A model generated the notes under the pieces. That model was given only the letters and a program-made list of their open reading frames with translations, was not told the DNA's origin and made no database searches. Made by a program: the position numbers and the translations under genes. Positions 1 through 8,401 of a stretch of DNA of 39,612 bases are shown here, in pieces; the stretch's first letter is position 1, and the number at the start of each line of letters is the position of its first letter. Source of the stretch: Salinivirgaceae bacterium (GTDB lineage Bacteria; Bacteroidota; Bacteroidia; Bacteroidales; SZUA-534); the NCBI GenBank assembly GCA_017557605.1, contig JAFYYJ010000055.1, positions 1 through 39,612 on the forward strand. Reading direction: 5' to 3'.

Positions 1-762
1 GATGTTGCCGAAGTTGCCGCTCGGCACGGTCATAACCACGTCTTTCCAACGCTCTTGCGGAATCTGCGACAGCGCGTATGCGTAGTAAACGCTTTGCGGC
101 AGGAACCGTGCAAGGTTGATTGAGTTGGCCGATGTCAGTATCCGCTTCTCGTTCAACTCTTTATCCATAAAGCACTCTTTCACCATTCGCTGGCAGTCGT
201 CGAACACGCCGCTCACCTCGTAGGCAGTAACGTTCTGTCCCAAAGTGGTGAACTGCAGCTCTTGCAGGCGGCTCACCAATCCCGACGGGTAGAGCACGTG
301 CACTTTCACACCTTTCACGCCCAAAAAGCCATTGGCCACGGCGCTGCCCGTATCGCCCGAAGTGGCAACAAGCACATTGATATCGCCTTGATTGCTTGCG
401 AAATACGACATTACGCGAGCCAAAAAGCGTGCGCCCACGTCTTTGAACGCCAACGTTGGTCCGTGGAACAGTTCGGCAGTGCTGATTTGGTCAGTTATCT
501 TGACCACAGGCACTGGGAAGTTGAACGCGTCGTTGACCATTTTGCGGAACGTATCTTCCGGAATATCAGGGCAGAAGTAAGGCTTGAGCATTTCAAAGCC
601 AATCTCGCCCATTGTTTTGCCTGGGATATTGTCCCAAAACGATTTTGGAAGTACGGGTATCGATTCGGGCATATACAAACCCTTATCAGGTGCAAGACCT
701 TTGAGCACAGCGGTTTTCAAGTCCGCAGTGATGTTATTGTCGTTAGTGCTGTAAAATATCAT
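1..762 (-). CDS. thrC: Threonine synthase, N-terminal part (cut by window edge)
   Basis: PLP enzyme converting O-phosphohomoserine to threonine, the last step of threonine synthesis in the cytoplasm. Translating the minus strand from the ATG at 762-760 gives a protein beginning MIFYSTNDNN, open to the window edge (254 codons of about 430 usual). It carries FHGPTLAFKDVG, whose Lys binds PLP, at about 415-470, then TSGDTGSAVANGF, and PSGNFGN just before the edge. All are hallmarks of the family. It starts 50 bases after the thrA stop and is evidently co-transcribed with it. The C-terminal 40 percent lies outside the window. No homoserine kinase gene separates it from thrA. Confidence 0.96.
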   Translation of the reverse strand, partial: MIFYSTNDNNITADLKTAVLKGLAPDKGLYMPESIPVLPKSFWDNIPGKTMGEIGFEMLKPYFCPDIPEDTFRKMVNDAFNFPVPVVKITDQISTAELFHGPTLAFKDVGARFLARVMSYFASNQGDINVLVATSGDTGSAVANGFLGVKGVKVHVLYPSGLVSRLQELQFTTLGQNVTAYEVSGVFDDCQRMVKECFMDKELNEKRILTSANSINLARFLPQSVYYAYALSQIPQERWKDVVMTVPSGNFGNI

Positions 763-812
763 TGACTATCAAATTATAAATCAGTGTTATCTGTGTCGTC
801 TGTGCGAAAACT

Positions 813-3260
813 CTACATATTTGCAAGCCTCATCATATCCGCAAATACGCCTGAAGCCGTAACGCCCGGACCGGCGCCTGCGCCCTTGATGACGAGTGGC
901 TGGTCGTGGTAGCGGCGGGTGTAGAGCAAGATGATGTTGTCCATTCCGTCAAGGTTGTAGGCCGGGTGGCTTGCGTCGACGCTTTGCAGGCCTGTCACAG
1001 CCTTGCCGTTGTCGAACTCTGCCACATAGCGCAGTTTCTTTCCTGCGGCGGCCGATTCGGCGCGGATGGCTTCAATCTTGGCGTCGTTACGCTTCAGATT
1101 GGCCAAAAGTTCGTCGAAGTTGCTGGCTTTCAACTCGTTTTCAGGGATGATATCGTTCTTCATAACGTCGTCAAGTTCGAGCATATTGCCGCCCACGCGA
1201 GCAAGAATCAAAATCTTGCGGCGAACGTCAAGGCCGCTCAAATCGATGGCTGGGTCGGGTTCGGTCAGACCCTTTTCGCGTGCCTGGACAACGGCTTGCG
1301 AGAACGGAACGTCGCTGCTGATGGTGTTGAAAATATAGTTCAGACTGCCCGACAGCACGGCTTGAATCTTCACAATCTTGTCGCCCGAAGCCACAAGGTC
1401 CTCAATCGTCTTCAGAACCGGCAGACCTGCTGCCACGTTCGTCTCGTGCAGGAATTTCACGCCGCAAGCCTTCACTTCCTTCTTGAATTCGAGATAAGTC
1501 TTAAGCGGTGACGAAGCCATAATCTTGTTCGAAGCCACAATTGGGATGCTCAACTGCGCCACGCGGCTGTACATTTTCGGCAGTTCGTGCGAAGCGGTGT
1601 TGTCGATGAAGATGCTGTTGCGCAGGTTCAACTGCTTGATATTCTCAACGTAAGCCGGCAGATTGGCAGCCTCGGTGGCGTTGGCCAAAAGGTCGCGCCA
1701 ATTGGCAAGGTCGATGCCTTTGCGGTTGAAAATCATTTTTTTAGAGTTCGATATGCCCACCACGCGGATATCGATTCCGTACTCGTTTTTCAGGAAATCG
1801 GTCTGGTCGCGCAGTTGGTCGAGCATTGTGCCGCCAACCGTGCCCACGCCCACCATAAACAGGTGCACGCGTTTGTATTTCGACAGGAAGAAGCCGTCGT
1901 GCAGCGCATTCAGCGCCTTTGCAACCTCTTTTTCCTTGATTACTATCGATATGTTGCGCTCTGTTGCGCCTTGCGCGATGGCTCGGATGTTGATGCCGTT
2001 CTCGCCCAACAGACGGAATGCCTTTCCGGCGATGCCCACCTGCTCGCGCATTTTGTCGCCCACCACGGCGATGATGGCAAGCCCGTCTTCCGACTCGATG
2101 GCGTGCACAATCTTGCGCTCAATCTCAATGGCGAATTCTTCATTCAAACGGGCGCAGGCCTGCTCGGCGTCGTTGGTGTAAATGCCCACGCAGATGGTGT
2201 GCTCGCTCGACGACTGGGTGATGAACAGCACGTTCACATTTCCCACGCAAAGCGCCTTGAAGGCTCTCATTGCCACGCCCGGCACCCCAATCATTCCGCT
2301 GCCCGAAACGGTTATCAGCGATATGTTGCCGATTGACGAGAAGCCTTTTACCGTGGCGTCGCCGTGGTTCGGGTGCTCGGTAATCATTGTTCCCTCGTCG
2401 TCGGGGGCGTAAGAATTCTTTATGCCGATAGGGATTTTCTTTTCCAAAGCCGGCTGGATGGTCGGCGGGTAGATGACCTTTGCGCCAAAGTACGAGAGTT
2501 CCATTGCCTCTTCGTAACTCATTGATTTAATCGGATATGCGGCCGAAACAATGTTCGGTGCGGCTGTCAGCATTCCGCTCACGTCGGTCCAAATGTCGAT
2601 TAGCGATGCGTTGAGATAGTTGCCCAACAGCGCGGCAGTGTAGTCAGAACCGCCGCGGCCAAGGGTTGAAGGCTCGCTGTCGCAGGTGCTCGAAATGAAT
2701 CCCGGCACCACGGCAATGCCCTCGAAATTGCGGAAGGCGTTGCGCGTCTTCTGTTCCGACAGGGCGTGGTCAACGTGTCCCTGAAGGTAGCAGTTGTCGG
2801 TTATGATGATGTTGCGCGCGTCAATCAGCACGTTTTTCAGCCCCAAATTGTTGAGAGCCGCGCTGATAAGCGTCGACGACATACGTTCGCCCATTGAGAG
2901 CAGTTTGGCGCGGGTGCGGTCAGAGCACTCGCTCAAGAACTTCACGCTCTGGCAAATCTTGTTGGCTTCAGAGCAGCGGTCCTTGATGAATTCAGTCATT
3001 GCGGCCTTTTGTTCGTCGGCCACAAGTTCGTTTATTATTTCGATGTGGCGGCGGCGAATCTCGTCGATGAACTCTGTGTACTGGTCAGAATTCTCGAGCG
3101 CGGCTTTTGCGCTGTTTTCCAATAGGTTGGTGACACCTTGCAGTGCCGAAACCACCACCACCAATTGTTTTTGGCATTTGTATCGGCCTATTATTTTTGC
3201 TAATTGTTCAATACGTTCGGCGTTGGCTACCGATGAGCCGCCAAATTTCAATATCTGCAT
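813..3260 (-). CDS. thrA: Bifunctional aspartokinase / homoserine dehydrogenase
   Basis: Catalyses aspartate phosphorylation and reduction of aspartate semialdehyde to homoserine, the first and third steps of the threonine/methionine branch. The 815-residue length matches ThrA. The kinase domain begins with KFGGSSVAN and holds GRGGSDYTA near residue 205. Two ACT-type regulatory segments lie in the middle (about 310-460), so feedback inhibition by threonine is expected. The NAD(P)-binding loop GVGTVGG is near residue 470, and the dehydrogenase signature GLTEPDPAIDLSG is near 690. The start at 3260 places KFGGSS at the usual distance from the N terminus. It is preceded by the Thr-rich leader peptide at 3318-3437 and followed by thrC. 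Confidence 0.97.
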   Translation of the reverse strand: MQILKFGGSSVANAERIEQLAKIIGRYKCQKQLVVVVSALQGVTNLLENSAKAALENSDQYTEFIDEIRRRHIEIINELVADEQKAAMTEFIKDRCSEANKICQSVKFLSECSDRTRAKLLSMGERMSSTLISAALNNLGLKNVLIDARNIIITDNCYLQGHVDHALSEQKTRNAFRNFEGIAVVPGFISSTCDSEPSTLGRGGSDYTAALLGNYLNASLIDIWTDVSGMLTAAPNIVSAAYPIKSMSYEEAMELSYFGAKVIYPPTIQPALEKKIPIGIKNSYAPDDEGTMITEHPNHGDATVKGFSSIGNISLITVSGSGMIGVPGVAMRAFKALCVGNVNVLFITQSSSEHTICVGIYTNDAEQACARLNEEFAIEIERKIVHAIESEDGLAIIAVVGDKMREQVGIAGKAFRLLGENGINIRAIAQGATERNISIVIKEKEVAKALNALHDGFFLSKYKRVHLFMVGVGTVGGTMLDQLRDQTDFLKNEYGIDIRVVGISNSKKMIFNRKGIDLANWRDLLANATEAANLPAYVENIKQLNLRNSIFIDNTASHELPKMYSRVAQLSIPIVASNKIMASSPLKTYLEFKKEVKACGVKFLHETNVAAGLPVLKTIEDLVASGDKIVKIQAVLSGSLNYIFNTISSDVPFSQAVVQAREKGLTEPDPAIDLSGLDVRRKILILARVGGNMLELDDVMKNDIIPENELKASNFDELLANLKRNDAKIEAIRAESAAAGKKLRYVAEFDNGKAVTGLQSVDASHPAYNLDGMDNIILLYTRRYHDQPLVIKGAGAGPGVTASGVFADMMRLANM

Positions 3261-3317
3261 AATTGTTTGATTTTTACAAGATTAACTAAATGCTTATTTA
3301 TTCGCTTAAACCACATA

Positions 3318-3437
3318 TCACATTCGACCCCCGCAAGGGGTTGTTGTTGTAGTCGAAGGAATATAGGCGATTGTGCACCGTGTCGATGGTGCGCCCGTAG
3401 TGGAAATCCCTCTGTTTATGTTGTTTAGAATAAGCAT
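3318..3437 (-). CDS. thrL: Threonine operon leader peptide (39 codons)
   Basis: Short frame on the thrA strand, ATG at 3437-3435 and TGA at 3320-3318, 57 bases before thrA. It reads MLILNNINRGISTTG, then APSTRCTIAYIP, then STTTTTPCGGRM. Nine of 39 residues are Thr and five are Ile, with five consecutive Thr codons (ACT ACA ACA ACA ACC). This composition is that of the enterobacterial thr attenuator peptide, whose Thr and Ile codons sense charged tRNA. It starts about 20 bases after the probable transcription start of the promoter at 3463-3470. The peptide itself likely has no function; its translation is the sensor. The frame and composition are seen directly; the regulatory role is inferred. 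Confidence 0.82.
   Translation of the reverse strand: MLILNNINRGISTTGAPSTRCTIAYIPSTTTTTPCGGRM
3323..3357 (-). promoter_or_regulatory. Hairpin over the Thr codons of the thr leader
   Basis: In the leader RNA, TTCGAC (3357-3352) pairs with GTCGAA (3328-3323), and CCCC (3340-3337) pairs with GGGG (3332-3329) around a short loop. The run of Thr codons is left as the internal bulge. A ribosome paused on the Thr codons would melt this hairpin. A second small hairpin, GCACC/GGTGC, lies upstream at about 3376-3393. No clear U-run follows, so control may be at translation or through long-range pairing rather than classical intrinsic termination. Confidence 0.6.
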
Positions 3438-3462
3438 TTATCGTAGCTTTTTTTGAGTAGCG

Positions 3463-3470
3463 CAAAAGTA
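3463..3470 (-). promoter_or_regulatory. Promoter -7 element of the thr operon
   Basis: TACTTTTG on the minus strand fits the Bacteroidota -7 consensus TAnnTTTG exactly, with a TTTC-like -33 box about 19 bases upstream. It places the transcript start near 3456, about 20 bases before the leader peptide. Confidence 0.7.
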
Positions 3471-3567
3471 GAAAATTGTTGGAAAAATGAAACATTGTTG
3501 ATGGCTATTTTTGAACGCAGACTGGGCGATTCTTATTCCTAACTAAATTGAATTGAATAAATGATGA

Positions 3568-3597
3568 TTGGCAATATTGCTCATAATATGACGTTTG
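3568..3597 (+). promoter_or_regulatory. Possible promoter of the small lipoprotein gene
   Basis: TTG at 3568-3570, 19 bases of spacer, then GACGTTTG at 3590-3597, which matches only the TTTG half of the -7 consensus. It lies 28 bases before the chosen start at 3625. Weak. Confidence 0.35.
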
Positions 3598-3624
3598 TGC
3601 TATCGTGATATAAATCAAAATATT

Positions 3625-4053
3625 ATGAAAAGAAAACATCTTTTAATTGGCACAATGCTTGTTTCTACATTCGCTTCGTGTAAGTCGGATGACGCATTTA
3701 CGGTTGGTTGCTACATTCAAAATGATACCCCGAAAGAGGTTACAGTTATTGCGGAAGGGCATAAGCACTGGTCAAATTCGACAGACAAAAACAGTTATGT
3801 GATAGCCTCTGGTTCCGCTTGTGAAGTGGCGTTTGACGGGGATAAAGGCGCGTATCCGACAGTTGATTATGCAAAGAATGTTATGCTTTACTATTTGGGT
3901 GACAGCGTATCGTTCCGGTTTGGCGATGAAACGCAACTTGTTTATTATAAGAACGATACTAAAGGAAATAGTCCGTATAACCTTAACTCAGACTTGTACT
4001 ATTATACAAGCGACAAAAATTCAGGGAATTTGATTTTTAAACTTATTGAGTGA
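3625..4053 (+). CDS. Small lipoprotein of unknown function
   Basis: A 142-residue protein. The chosen start (3625) gives a clean lipoprotein signal: MKRK, a hydrophobic stretch, and a lipobox STFASC with the acylated Cys at residue 19. An upstream in-frame ATG at 3595 would put 10 extra non-signal residues in front and is less likely. The mature part is rich in Thr, Asp and Tyr, looks mostly beta-stranded, and has no motif I recognise. It is followed directly by genes on the opposite strand, so it seems to be a single-gene unit. Residues after the Cys (KSDD) do not settle inner- versus outer-membrane placement. Confidence 0.75.
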   Translation: MKRKHLLIGTMLVSTFASCKSDDAFTVGCYIQNDTPKEVTVIAEGHKHWSNSTDKNSYVIASGSACEVAFDGDKGAYPTVDYAKNVMLYYLGDSVSFRFGDETQLVYYKNDTKGNSPYNLNSDLYYYTSDKNSGNLIFKLIE

Positions 4054-4067
4054 GTTTTAGTTGCAGG

Positions 4068-4448
4068 CTAAATCTTTCCCAAAAACTCTTTAGCGTTGAC
4101 AATGTAGCGGATGTGCTCTGCGGCGCCAACCTCGCCGTGGCTGTCACTTGCCGTGATGCTGAAAAACACTTTGCGGCCTTCGGTTTTTGTGACTTCCGAT
4201 GTGCAGGTTATCACTTCGCCAGGTTTCGATGCGCGTTTGTGCGCAAGGTTCATCTGAATTCCCACGGTTGTAAATCCTTCGGGCAGTTGGCTCTCAATGC
4301 TGCGGTAGGCGGTGCCTTCCATAATGGCTGTCAGTGCAGGTGACGATAAGACATTCAGTGTTCCCGAACCCATTTGTTTGGCTGTCTGTTTGGGCTCAAC
4401 AATTGTTGTTTCTGTCCCAATGGTTCCTGTTTTTATGCTGAAGTCCAT
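4068..4448 (-). CDS. Hotdog-fold acyl-CoA thioesterase, FlK-like
   Basis: A 126-residue protein that resembles the fluoroacetyl-CoA thioesterase (FlK) family: an SSPALTAIMEGTA helix followed by QMNLAHKRASKPGE and a VTKTEGRKVFFSITASD strand pair. With FlK's Thr42/Glu50/His76 triad as the guide, Ser36, Glu44 and His70 fall at the same spacing (8 and 26 residues), so the active site appears intact with Ser for Thr. Family members hydrolyse small or aberrant acyl-CoAs; the real substrate here is unknown and fluoroacetate is unlikely. It lies 70 bases downstream of the unknown gene ending at 4519 on the same strand. Confidence 0.8.
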   Translation of the reverse strand: MDFSIKTGTIGTETTIVEPKQTAKQMGSGTLNVLSSPALTAIMEGTAYRSIESQLPEGFTTVGIQMNLAHKRASKPGEVITCTSEVTKTEGRKVFFSITASDSHGEVGAAEHIRYIVNAKEFLGKI

Positions 4449-4518
4449 TTGTGAATAGGATTTAGAAGTCAGAAGTTTATTGCCTATAAATCATTTAATT
4501 AATCAAACACTCCTTCAA

Positions 4519-5019
4519 TTAATACTTTGGAAAGTCGACAACTTGAGGCTTGGTTAAGTTGTTGTAGAATAGTATGTTAAGAGAAAGACCTTCGCTCTCG
4601 CTCTTTTCGATACTGATGAAACTCTCGCCGTCGCCAATGGTCCAGAACAAATCATATTCGTTTTGGCTGTAAGTGTCGATGCTGGCTGTGGCGCAGATTC
4701 CAGAGTCATCGAGGCCGAAAAATTCATGAATGGTGTCGGCGACATTTTTGATGTCGGCAGGAGTGTAGCTGTCGGCTATGAACTTGACATTTACAGGATT
4801 GTCGGCGGTTATCGTCTCCTTGTCGTAGAAAATGCGGAATTGCAGCCGATTGAAGATTCCAAATTCGGGTTTATCCAATTCCTTTTCGTTGATAACCATA
4901 AAAGTGGCCTGAGTCTCAACGCTTTCCACCTCGGTATATTCGTCGCGGAAGAATTGCGTCAGGTCATAGTTGAAGCAATCTAAAAATGACTCTGTTTTTT
5001 TGTCGTTCAGGTAGTTCAT
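4519..5019 (-). CDS. Unknown 166-residue acidic protein
   Basis: No family recognised. The protein is soluble, acidic and without signal peptide or membrane span. It starts MNYLNDKKTESF and holds an alternating strand/helix pattern with segments such as FRIFYDKETITAD and LNILFYNNLTKP. Codon use resembles its neighbours, and it reads on through 500 bases without stops, so it is a real gene. It lies between the YebC terminator and the thioesterase and may be co-transcribed with the latter. Confidence 0.7.
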   Translation of the reverse strand: MNYLNDKKTESFLDCFNYDLTQFFRDEYTEVESVETQATFMVINEKELDKPEFGIFNRLQFRIFYDKETITADNPVNVKFIADSYTPADIKNVADTIHEFFGLDDSGICATASIDTYSQNEYDLFWTIGDGESFISIEKSESEGLSLNILFYNNLTKPQVVDFPKY

Positions 5020-5083
5020 CGTGTCGGTATTAGTGCCTCTAAAAATAAAAAAGAAATTTTTATAGTGTGTCTTTTTTATTCGA

Positions 5084-5115
5084 CAAAAAAAGTGCCGCTC
5101 TTTAAGAACGGCACT
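5084..5115 (-). terminator. Intrinsic terminator of yebC
   Basis: On the minus strand, AGTGCCGTTC and its partner AGCGGCACT (5091-5115) form a stem of about 9 pairs around a short TTAA-containing loop. Seven T follow at 5090-5084. It lies 35 bases after the yebC stop. Confidence 0.85.
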
Positions 5116-5149
5116 CTGCCTAACTAAATTGAATATGAGAAAAATGATA

Positions 5150-5860
5150 TTAAGCTATGTTTGTGTAAACAGCCTGAACGTCATCGTCGTCTTCAAGTTT
5201 TTCAATCAGCTTGTCGATGTCGGCAATCTGCTCGTCAGTGAACTCCATGGCGTTCTGCGGGAAGCGTTGGAGTGTGGCTTTTTTGACCTCGATGCCCAGT
5301 TTCTCAAAGGCTTGTGTCATTGAGCCGAACTCGGTGTAGTCAGCGTATGCGTAAACGGTGTCGCCGTCTACGTCGAAGCTCTCCAAACCGGCGTCAATCA
5401 GTTCAAGCTCAAGGTCTTCAAGGTTGATGTCGGGTTTGTTTTCGAACTCGAGAACGGCTTTGCGTGAGAACATGTACTCGAGCGAGCCTGTAGGTACAAG
5501 TCCGCCGTTGTGCTTGTTGAAGTACGATTTCACGTTGGCAACGGTGCGGGTGGTGTTGTCGGTCATGCACTCAACAAAAACCAGCACTCCGTGAGGACCT
5601 TTGCCTTCGTAGTTCACTTCGGTGTATGCCTCAGCATCTTTGCCTGTTGCGCGTTTTATCGCAGCATCGATATTGTCTTTCGGCATGTTCTCGCTCTTGG
5701 CATTCTGAATGGCAGTTCTCAGTTTAGGGTTCATGTCGGGGTCGGTGCCGCCTTCTTTGGCAGCCGCCGTTATTGCTTTCGCAAGTTTCGGAAATATTCT
5801 TGACATGTGTCCCCAGCGTTTCTCTTTCGCTGCTCTGCGGTATTCAAATGCGCGTCCCAT
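5150..5860 (-). CDS. yebC: YebC/PmpR-family regulator or translation factor
   Basis: A 236-residue protein of the YebC/PmpR family, members of which are described as DNA-binding regulators and more recently as factors that help ribosomes through difficult sequences. The start at 5860 gives [20 protein letters not shown], the Bacteroidota version of the family N terminus (usual MAGHSKWANIKHRK); a frame extension to 6001 has no family similarity and lies upstream of the promoter. Further signatures are [35 protein letters not shown] and a C-terminal acidic EDDDDVQAV. It is transcribed alone, between a good promoter and a strong terminator. Confidence 0.93.
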   Translation of the reverse strand: MGRAFEYRRAAKEKRWGHMSRIFPKLAKAITAAAKEGGTDPDMNPKLRTAIQNAKSENMPKDNIDAAIKRATGKDAEAYTEVNYEGKGPHGVLVFVECMTDNTTRTVANVKSYFNKHNGGLVPTGSLEYMFSRKAVLEFENKPDINLEDLELELIDAGLESFDVDGDTVYAYADYTEFGSMTQAFEKLGIEVKKATLQRFPQNAMEFTDEQIADIDKLIEKLEDDDDVQAVYTNIA

Positions 5861-5901
5861 TTTGTATATTTTTTTATTTGTTGTTGTTTTTATTATGGCC
5901 G

Positions 5902-5909
5902 CAAAAGTA
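5902..5909 (-). promoter_or_regulatory. Promoter -7 element of yebC
   Basis: TACTTTTG on the minus strand, a perfect TAnnTTTG, 42 bases before the yebC start codon. It also argues against the longer start at 6001. Confidence 0.7.
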
Positions 5910-5990
5910 AATCTTTTCAGTAAAAAATGAAAAGTTGAAACCGATAATTGCTGAATGAAGAACCTATAAGTTAAATGTTGGTCTAAGTGT

Positions 5991-7940
5991 TTAATTATCA
6001 ATTGTCAGCATATCACCGTTCATGCGTGTCATGTATTGTTGGATTACGGCTTTCAGTTCGCATTCCATATCGGTTTGATATTCAGATTGGCCGAGAATGT
6101 TGTTTTGCATCAGCATGTCAGTCAGCCGATAGAGCCCGGTGCTTTTTTTGCCGTCGAATTGGAGCACCATTCCGTTTTTGACATACTGGTAGATGCCGTT
6201 GCAGTAGTTGACGGCAAATAGGCTCGAGTCGGGTTCTGTGAGCAGGTCGCAGCCAAAGGCGATGTAAGGGTTGCTGTAGTTCAGCGCGCTTAGAATGGTA
6301 GGCATTATGTCGATTTGCTGCGCTATCTTGTCAGAGATGCCTGTTGGCAGGCTTCCCGACGGGTCGAAGAAGATGATTGGAACGCAGAACCCACCTAAAT
6401 CGGTCTGATATACGGGCTGTTCGGTAAGATTTGTGTGGTCGGCGGTAATGGCGAAAATGGTATTCGGGTACCATTCTTGCTTTGATGCGTAGTCGAAAAA
6501 CCTCCGCAGAGCGTTGTCGGTGTAGCGTATGCACTTGTGAATCACCAGCGAGCCCTCAGGAAACGAGTCTTTGTATTGCTCCGGAATGACAAACGGGTGG
6601 TGCGATGATGCGGTGAAAATGGCCGTCATAAACGGTTGCGGCATCTCGCTCATCTTGGTGGCGTAGAATTGCATGAACGGCTCGTCCCAAATGGCCCACG
6701 TACCGTCAAAATCGTTGTCGCCGCCAAAACGATTGTCTTGATTGTACTCCGTGCGGCCGAAATAGTCGCGGAAGCCGGTGGCGTTGGCAAAGGCCTGAAA
6801 ACCCATTGAACCGTTCTTGGCGCCGTGGAAAAACGCTGTGTAATAGCCTTTTTTCGACAGCTCGCCAGCTATACCGCTCAGTCGGTTCATCGATGCAGGG
6901 GTTAGGAAAAAAGGCTCAATAAACATCGGGATGCTTGACAGAATTGACGGCATTCCGTCGATGCTTTTGCGTCCGTTGCTGTATGAGTGTCTGAATGTCA
7001 GGCTTTTGCCTATGAGAGAGTCAGTAAAAGGCGTGAATCCCTGATAAGCGCTGTCGATGTGCTTGTTGAGCGCGCCAATGTATTCTTTTCCAAAACTTTC
7101 GATTATGAACACAACAACGTTTTTGGCTTTAAATTGGGCCGTGTCGGCTGGCTGGTGGACGGGCGTGTATATGTCTTCCAACTCACTGTCGGTGTAGTAG
7201 GAGGGCGTTACAAATGCTTCCTGGCCTATGGTCCGGAATATCGAGAACGGTGTGTTAAGCACCAAAGCGGCCTCGGCAGGTTTCGACGCATACTGGTTGG
7301 CGTTGCTTATTGTTATGGGCCGGACGGCAGTTCCGAAACCGCCACGCATACCGTTGATTGTCAAGTAAATCAGTAATAAGAAAACAGCGGTTTTAATCGA
7401 ATAGAATGATATTAGATTTTTGGGTCGTTTGTATGCCGGTGTCTTGTATAATTTCCAAATAGCGAGAATCAGTATAATTCCGGCAAGCACTAAGTACCAA
7501 TGATTTACGAATTCTTTGGCAAAAATCGATGTCAGATTGTCTTCCGACGCAAATTCTTGAAATACAGTGACTGTGGTGCGCCGTCCTGTGAATTTGAAAT
7601 ACACGGCGTCCGACAGGTTGACAACAACGGCAATGCTGTTTATCAGCACAAAAAGAATTTTGCCAATCAGTGGGTGGATTTTCTCTTTCAGATGGAACGG
7701 GAACGAGAGTAGCAAAAGCAGTAAAATGTTGGTATATAGTATTGCTGAGAGGTCGAATTTCAGTCCGCCTTGCAGAATCTGCGCCCATTGTGAGGCCGTA
7801 AGACTGAAACTCTGGTAGTTTTCGGCCCAATACAAAAAGCGGCAGGCCATATACACTAATATTGCCAAGGCTATATTCCAAATCAGCGCAAGTAATTCGT
7901 TGTCGAACAATCGGTAGAATTTGCTGTTTTTTATGTTCAT
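5991..7940 (-). CDS. LtaS-like membrane sulfatase-fold transferase
   Basis: A 649-residue inner-membrane protein with about five N-terminal membrane spans (roughly residues 15-36, 65-85, 95-115, 150-165 and 180-200) and a large periplasmic alkaline-phosphatase/sulfatase domain. Domain landmarks are [12 protein letters not shown] (first metal site), [12 protein letters not shown] (nucleophile loop), [13 protein letters not shown], and [10 protein letters not shown] (second metal site). At the position of the LtaS catalytic Thr there is Ser (GRKS). Relatives move phosphoglycerol or phosphoethanolamine from lipids to surface glycans; Bacteroidota lack classical lipoteichoic acid, so the acceptor is unknown. 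It is a single-gene unit with its own promoter. Confidence 0.9.
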   Translation of the reverse strand: MNIKNSKFYRLFDNELLALIWNIALAILVYMACRFLYWAENYQSFSLTASQWAQILQGGLKFDLSAILYTNILLLLLLSFPFHLKEKIHPLIGKILFVLINSIAVVVNLSDAVYFKFTGRRTTVTVFQEFASEDNLTSIFAKEFVNHWYLVLAGIILILAIWKLYKTPAYKRPKNLISFYSIKTAVFLLLIYLTINGMRGGFGTAVRPITISNANQYASKPAEAALVLNTPFSIFRTIGQEAFVTPSYYTDSELEDIYTPVHQPADTAQFKAKNVVVFIIESFGKEYIGALNKHIDSAYQGFTPFTDSLIGKSLTFRHSYSNGRKSIDGMPSILSSIPMFIEPFFLTPASMNRLSGIAGELSKKGYYTAFFHGAKNGSMGFQAFANATGFRDYFGRTEYNQDNRFGGDNDFDGTWAIWDEPFMQFYATKMSEMPQPFMTAIFTASSHHPFVIPEQYKDSFPEGSLVIHKCIRYTDNALRRFFDYASKQEWYPNTIFAITADHTNLTEQPVYQTDLGGFCVPIIFFDPSGSLPTGISDKIAQQIDIMPTILSALNYSNPYIAFGCDLLTEPDSSLFAVNYCNGIYQYVKNGMVLQFDGKKSTGLYRLTDMLMQNNILGQSEYQTDMECELKAVIQQYMTRMNGDMLTIDN

Positions 7941-7981
7941 AATTGCTTGAAAAAACGTTCTTGAAAGAATTTCGCTGTCGG

Positions 7982-7989
7982 CAAATTTA
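7982..7989 (-). promoter_or_regulatory. Promoter -7 element of the LtaS-like gene
   Basis: TAAATTTG on the minus strand, a perfect TAnnTTTG, 42 bases before the start codon. The -33 region is poor. Confidence 0.55.
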
Positions 7990-8083
7990 GCAACAACTTA
8001 AACAGAATGGGAGAGTTTTTTGCGCGCGCAATTATTTGTGCATATTTGCGGTTGTTATTTGTGCAATAAAAACACTAAAACCT

Positions 8084-8401
8084 ATGCCAACTTCAAAATC
8101 ATACGCCGAATTTATTCTAGAACAGCTTTCGGGGCTGAATGAAATAACTTACCGCCAGATGATGGGCGAGTATATCATCTATTACCGCGACAAAATAGTA
8201 GGTGGTATTTACGATAACAGATTTCTTGTGAAGCCTGTCAAATCGGCGCGCGAGAAAATGCCAGATGCACCGCTGCAACTTCCTTACGAGGGCGCGAAAG
8301 AGATGCTTTTGGTTGATAATGTAGATAACCGCGACTTTCTTGCGGAATTGGTTTCGGCAATGTATGACGAACTGCCCGAAGTGAAGAAAAAGAAGAAATG
8401 A
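8084..8401 (+). CDS. TfoX N-terminal domain protein
   Basis: A 105-residue stand-alone TfoX_N domain. It begins MPTSKSYAEFILEQL and contains the family core ITYRQMMGEYIIYYRDKIVGGIYDNRFLVKPV, with a lysine-rich tail. The upstream frame extension to 8036 runs through promoter-like AT-rich DNA, so the ATG at 8084 is preferred. In gamma-proteobacteria TfoX activates competence; lone N-domain proteins in Bacteroidota have no assigned role. Its stop codon overlaps the start of the alkyltransferase gene (ATGA at 8398-8401), so the two are translationally coupled, which hints at a link to DNA handling or repair. Confidence 0.85.
   Translation: MPTSKSYAEFILEQLSGLNEITYRQMMGEYIIYYRDKIVGGIYDNRFLVKPVKSAREKMPDAPLQLPYEGAKEMLLVDNVDNRDFLAELVSAMYDELPEVKKKKK

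Larger units (their letters stand above)
3287..3440 (-). repeat. 12-base inverted repeat linking thr leader start to thrA upstream region
   Basis: On the plus strand TAAATGCTTATT occupies 3287-3298 and its exact reverse complement AATAAGCATTTA occupies 3429-3440. In the thr mRNA the first arm covers the leader start codon and the second lies about 27-38 bases before the thrA start codon. Pairing would close the whole leader into one long-range structure and hide the leader's initiation site. Confidence 0.7.

Noticed and set aside
1587..2336. Long plus-strand frame opposite thrA
   Set aside because: Composition is that of an antisense shadow of the thrA codons, without motifs; thrA is certain.
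3298..3495. 65-residue minus-strand frame upstream of thrA
   Set aside because: It overlaps the promoter and starts upstream of the probable transcription start. The Thr-rich leader in another frame explains this stretch better.
5861..6001. N-terminal extension of yebC
   Set aside because: Extra residues have no family similarity and the extension lies across the promoter at 5902-5909.
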